DNA from: Alphaproteobacteria bacterium
GTDB taxonomy: Bacteria; Pseudomonadota; Alphaproteobacteria; Rhodobacterales; Rhodobacteraceae
DNA: 53,672 nucleotides
Assembly: GCA_009908505.1 (NCBI GenBank)
Contig: JAAAPD010000031.1
Coordinates: 1-53,672 of the forward strand
Direction of reading: 5' to 3'
Shown: positions 52,918-53,672 of the stretch, in pieces
How positions within the stretch are numbered: position 1 is the stretch's first letter
Layout of the letters: each line of letters opens with the position of its first letter
Notes under the pieces: model-generated
What the model was told of the DNA's origin: nothing
Databases searched by the model: none
The model's input: only the letters and a program-made list of their open reading frames with translations
Translations under genes and position numbers: made by a program

Positions 52918-53535
52918 ATGTTTAATTGGCTTTATGATCCGCACTACAATTACGCAACGGCTTGGGGTATCACCATATTCTTCTTGGCTGTGTGTGTTTT
53001 GACATGGGCGTTGTTTCCGGGATTCTTCCTGTTCGCGTGTTTGACATCAACCTATGTAAGTCTCGCTGGCTGGAATTGGTATTATTCGGAATGGATTGAA
53101 AACTCGCTAGGTTCCCAAGCGCCCGAGGTTATTGGAAATCGGGCAATTTTCGTAAACACGCGCATTGCTCTGTTTGGGGCTGCTTCTGCCATAGCTGTTT
53201 TTGCAATCGTAGGAATAGCTCTGAATAGAGATGTGACCTCTATCCAATTTCTGATAACTGCCTCAGCTTTCGCGATTGCGGTACCTATGTCTCTTTTGAG
53301 TATCAGGCTTAAATCGCTCTTGCTCAGGTTTATGATAGAAGTTTGCCAGATACCCTTCAATCTTGCCATCGTTTGGCTGGCGATCACCAACGAAGAAAGC
53401 TTTCTTGATAAAAAGTACGCGCGTTTGAATTCAACGGCGACAAAGCTGTTTGCGGGAATCACGGGGTATTCTTCAAATTTGTCTATTCTGCACCACCCTG
53501 ACTATATCTTGAGTAACCTACCTAAGAGAAAATAG
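52918..53535 (+). CDS. orphan integral membrane protein, AT-rich
   Basis: A 205-residue protein with about five hydrophobic segments (ITIFFLAVCVLTWALFPGFFLFACLT, IALFGAASAIAVFAIVGIAL, FLITASAFAIAVPMSLLSI, IPFNLAIVWLAI). I do not recognise the family. Codon use is clearly AT-richer than every other gene in the window (frequent AAT, TTT, ATA), suggesting acquisition from elsewhere. An upstream in-frame ATG at 52849 would add 23 hydrophilic residues; the start at 52918 was chosen because it opens a membrane-protein-like sequence. Neighbours give no hint of role. Confidence 0.68.
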   Translation: MFNWLYDPHYNYATAWGITIFFLAVCVLTWALFPGFFLFACLTSTYVSLAGWNWYYSEWIENSLGSQAPEVIGNRAIFVNTRIALFGAASAIAVFAIVGIALNRDVTSIQFLITASAFAIAVPMSLLSIRLKSLLLRFMIEVCQIPFNLAIVWLAITNEESFLDKKYARLNSTATKLFAGITGYSSNLSILHHPDYILSNLPKRK

Positions 53536-53557
53536 AGAACAACTACACATTGTGAGG

Positions 53558-53586
53558 TTTGTACCGGTTCTAAGCCCGGTACCAAA
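53558..53586. repeat. GC-rich hairpin after the orphan membrane gene
   Basis: TTTGTACCGG, loop TTCTAAGC, CCGGTACCAAA forms a stem with one bulged base. It may be a terminator lacking a T-run or a repeat element. No further support. Confidence 0.4.
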
Positions 53587-53672
53587 GCCATTCGACTATC
53601 GCTCTTGTTTTCCGAAAGTAGACACTGGGCACAAGCGATGAATGGCCGTTAAGTCCCGCAAACCTGACTTCT
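53587..53672. other. window end, no gene recognised
   Basis: The last 86 bases hold ATGAATGGCCGTTAAGTCCC, similar to the degenerate repeat noted elsewhere, and are cut by the edge. Confidence 0.4.

Overview
The window is GC-rich, densely coding alphaproteobacterial chromosome, most likely from the Roseobacter group of Rhodobacteraceae. The evidence is the gene content: a beta-hydroxyaspartate cycle cluster, an FNR-boxed cydDC-cydABX locus, a KpsE/KpsT capsule exporter with KdsA, an mreBCD-mrdA-rodA operon, an iron-sulfur bacterial cryptochrome/photolyase, and a Zur-ZnuABC zinc system. No phage integrase, transposase or CRISPR array is visible.

Layout. (1) 1-7106 is a glyoxylate node. It holds bhcC (cut by the window edge), bhcB and bhcA, the divergent IclR regulator bhcR with a palindromic operator, a convergent ureidoglycine aminohydrolase, and malate synthase G with its own terminator. 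(2) 7272-14208 is the cytochrome bd locus, cydD-cydC then cydA-cydB-cydX plus a secreted DsrE-like protein, with one FNR-type box before cydD and one before cydA. CydX is only 46 residues. (3) 14250-25824 is a catabolic operon with a divergent LysR gene: polar amino acid ABC importer, class III aminotransferase, two-subunit CoA-transferase, two M20 amidohydrolases, thiolase and an alanine-racemase-like protein. Together these read as a route for a beta-amino acid (or its N-acyl form) to acyl-CoA and acetyl-CoA. No described pathway that I know matches it exactly. (4) 25851-29350 is zinc uptake: zur-znuC-znuB divergent from znuA, which carries an extreme His/Asp loop, followed by a 36-codon ORF and a terminator.

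(5) 29351-34961 is less dense: a degenerate non-coding stretch, a SleB-type hydrolase, MgtE, an unrecognised protein, a LysR regulator with an unusual 3' region, a Tat-type DUF882 protein, the remains of a yihY gene, and tRNA-Gln(UUG). (6) 35025-40568 holds a BON-MscS channel, kdsA, kpsE, kpsT (no kpsM nearby) and an SseB-family protein. (7) 40695-47276 is the rod-shape operon mreB-mreC-mreD-mrdA-rodA, ending unexpectedly in a glyoxylate/hydroxypyruvate reductase gene. (8) 47388-49674 is leuA with a downstream secreted protein. Upstream lies a 19-residue leucine-rich leader peptide with two interleaved RNA stems, an attenuation-type control region. (9) 49766-53672 has a histidine phosphatase, an SDR overlapping a PhrB-type photolyase, and an AT-richer orphan membrane protein.

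The most interesting items are the putative beta-amino acid pathway, the leuA leader, and the clustering of three different glyoxylate-consuming routes (BHA cycle, malate synthase, GhrA) with a glyoxylate-generating purine enzyme.
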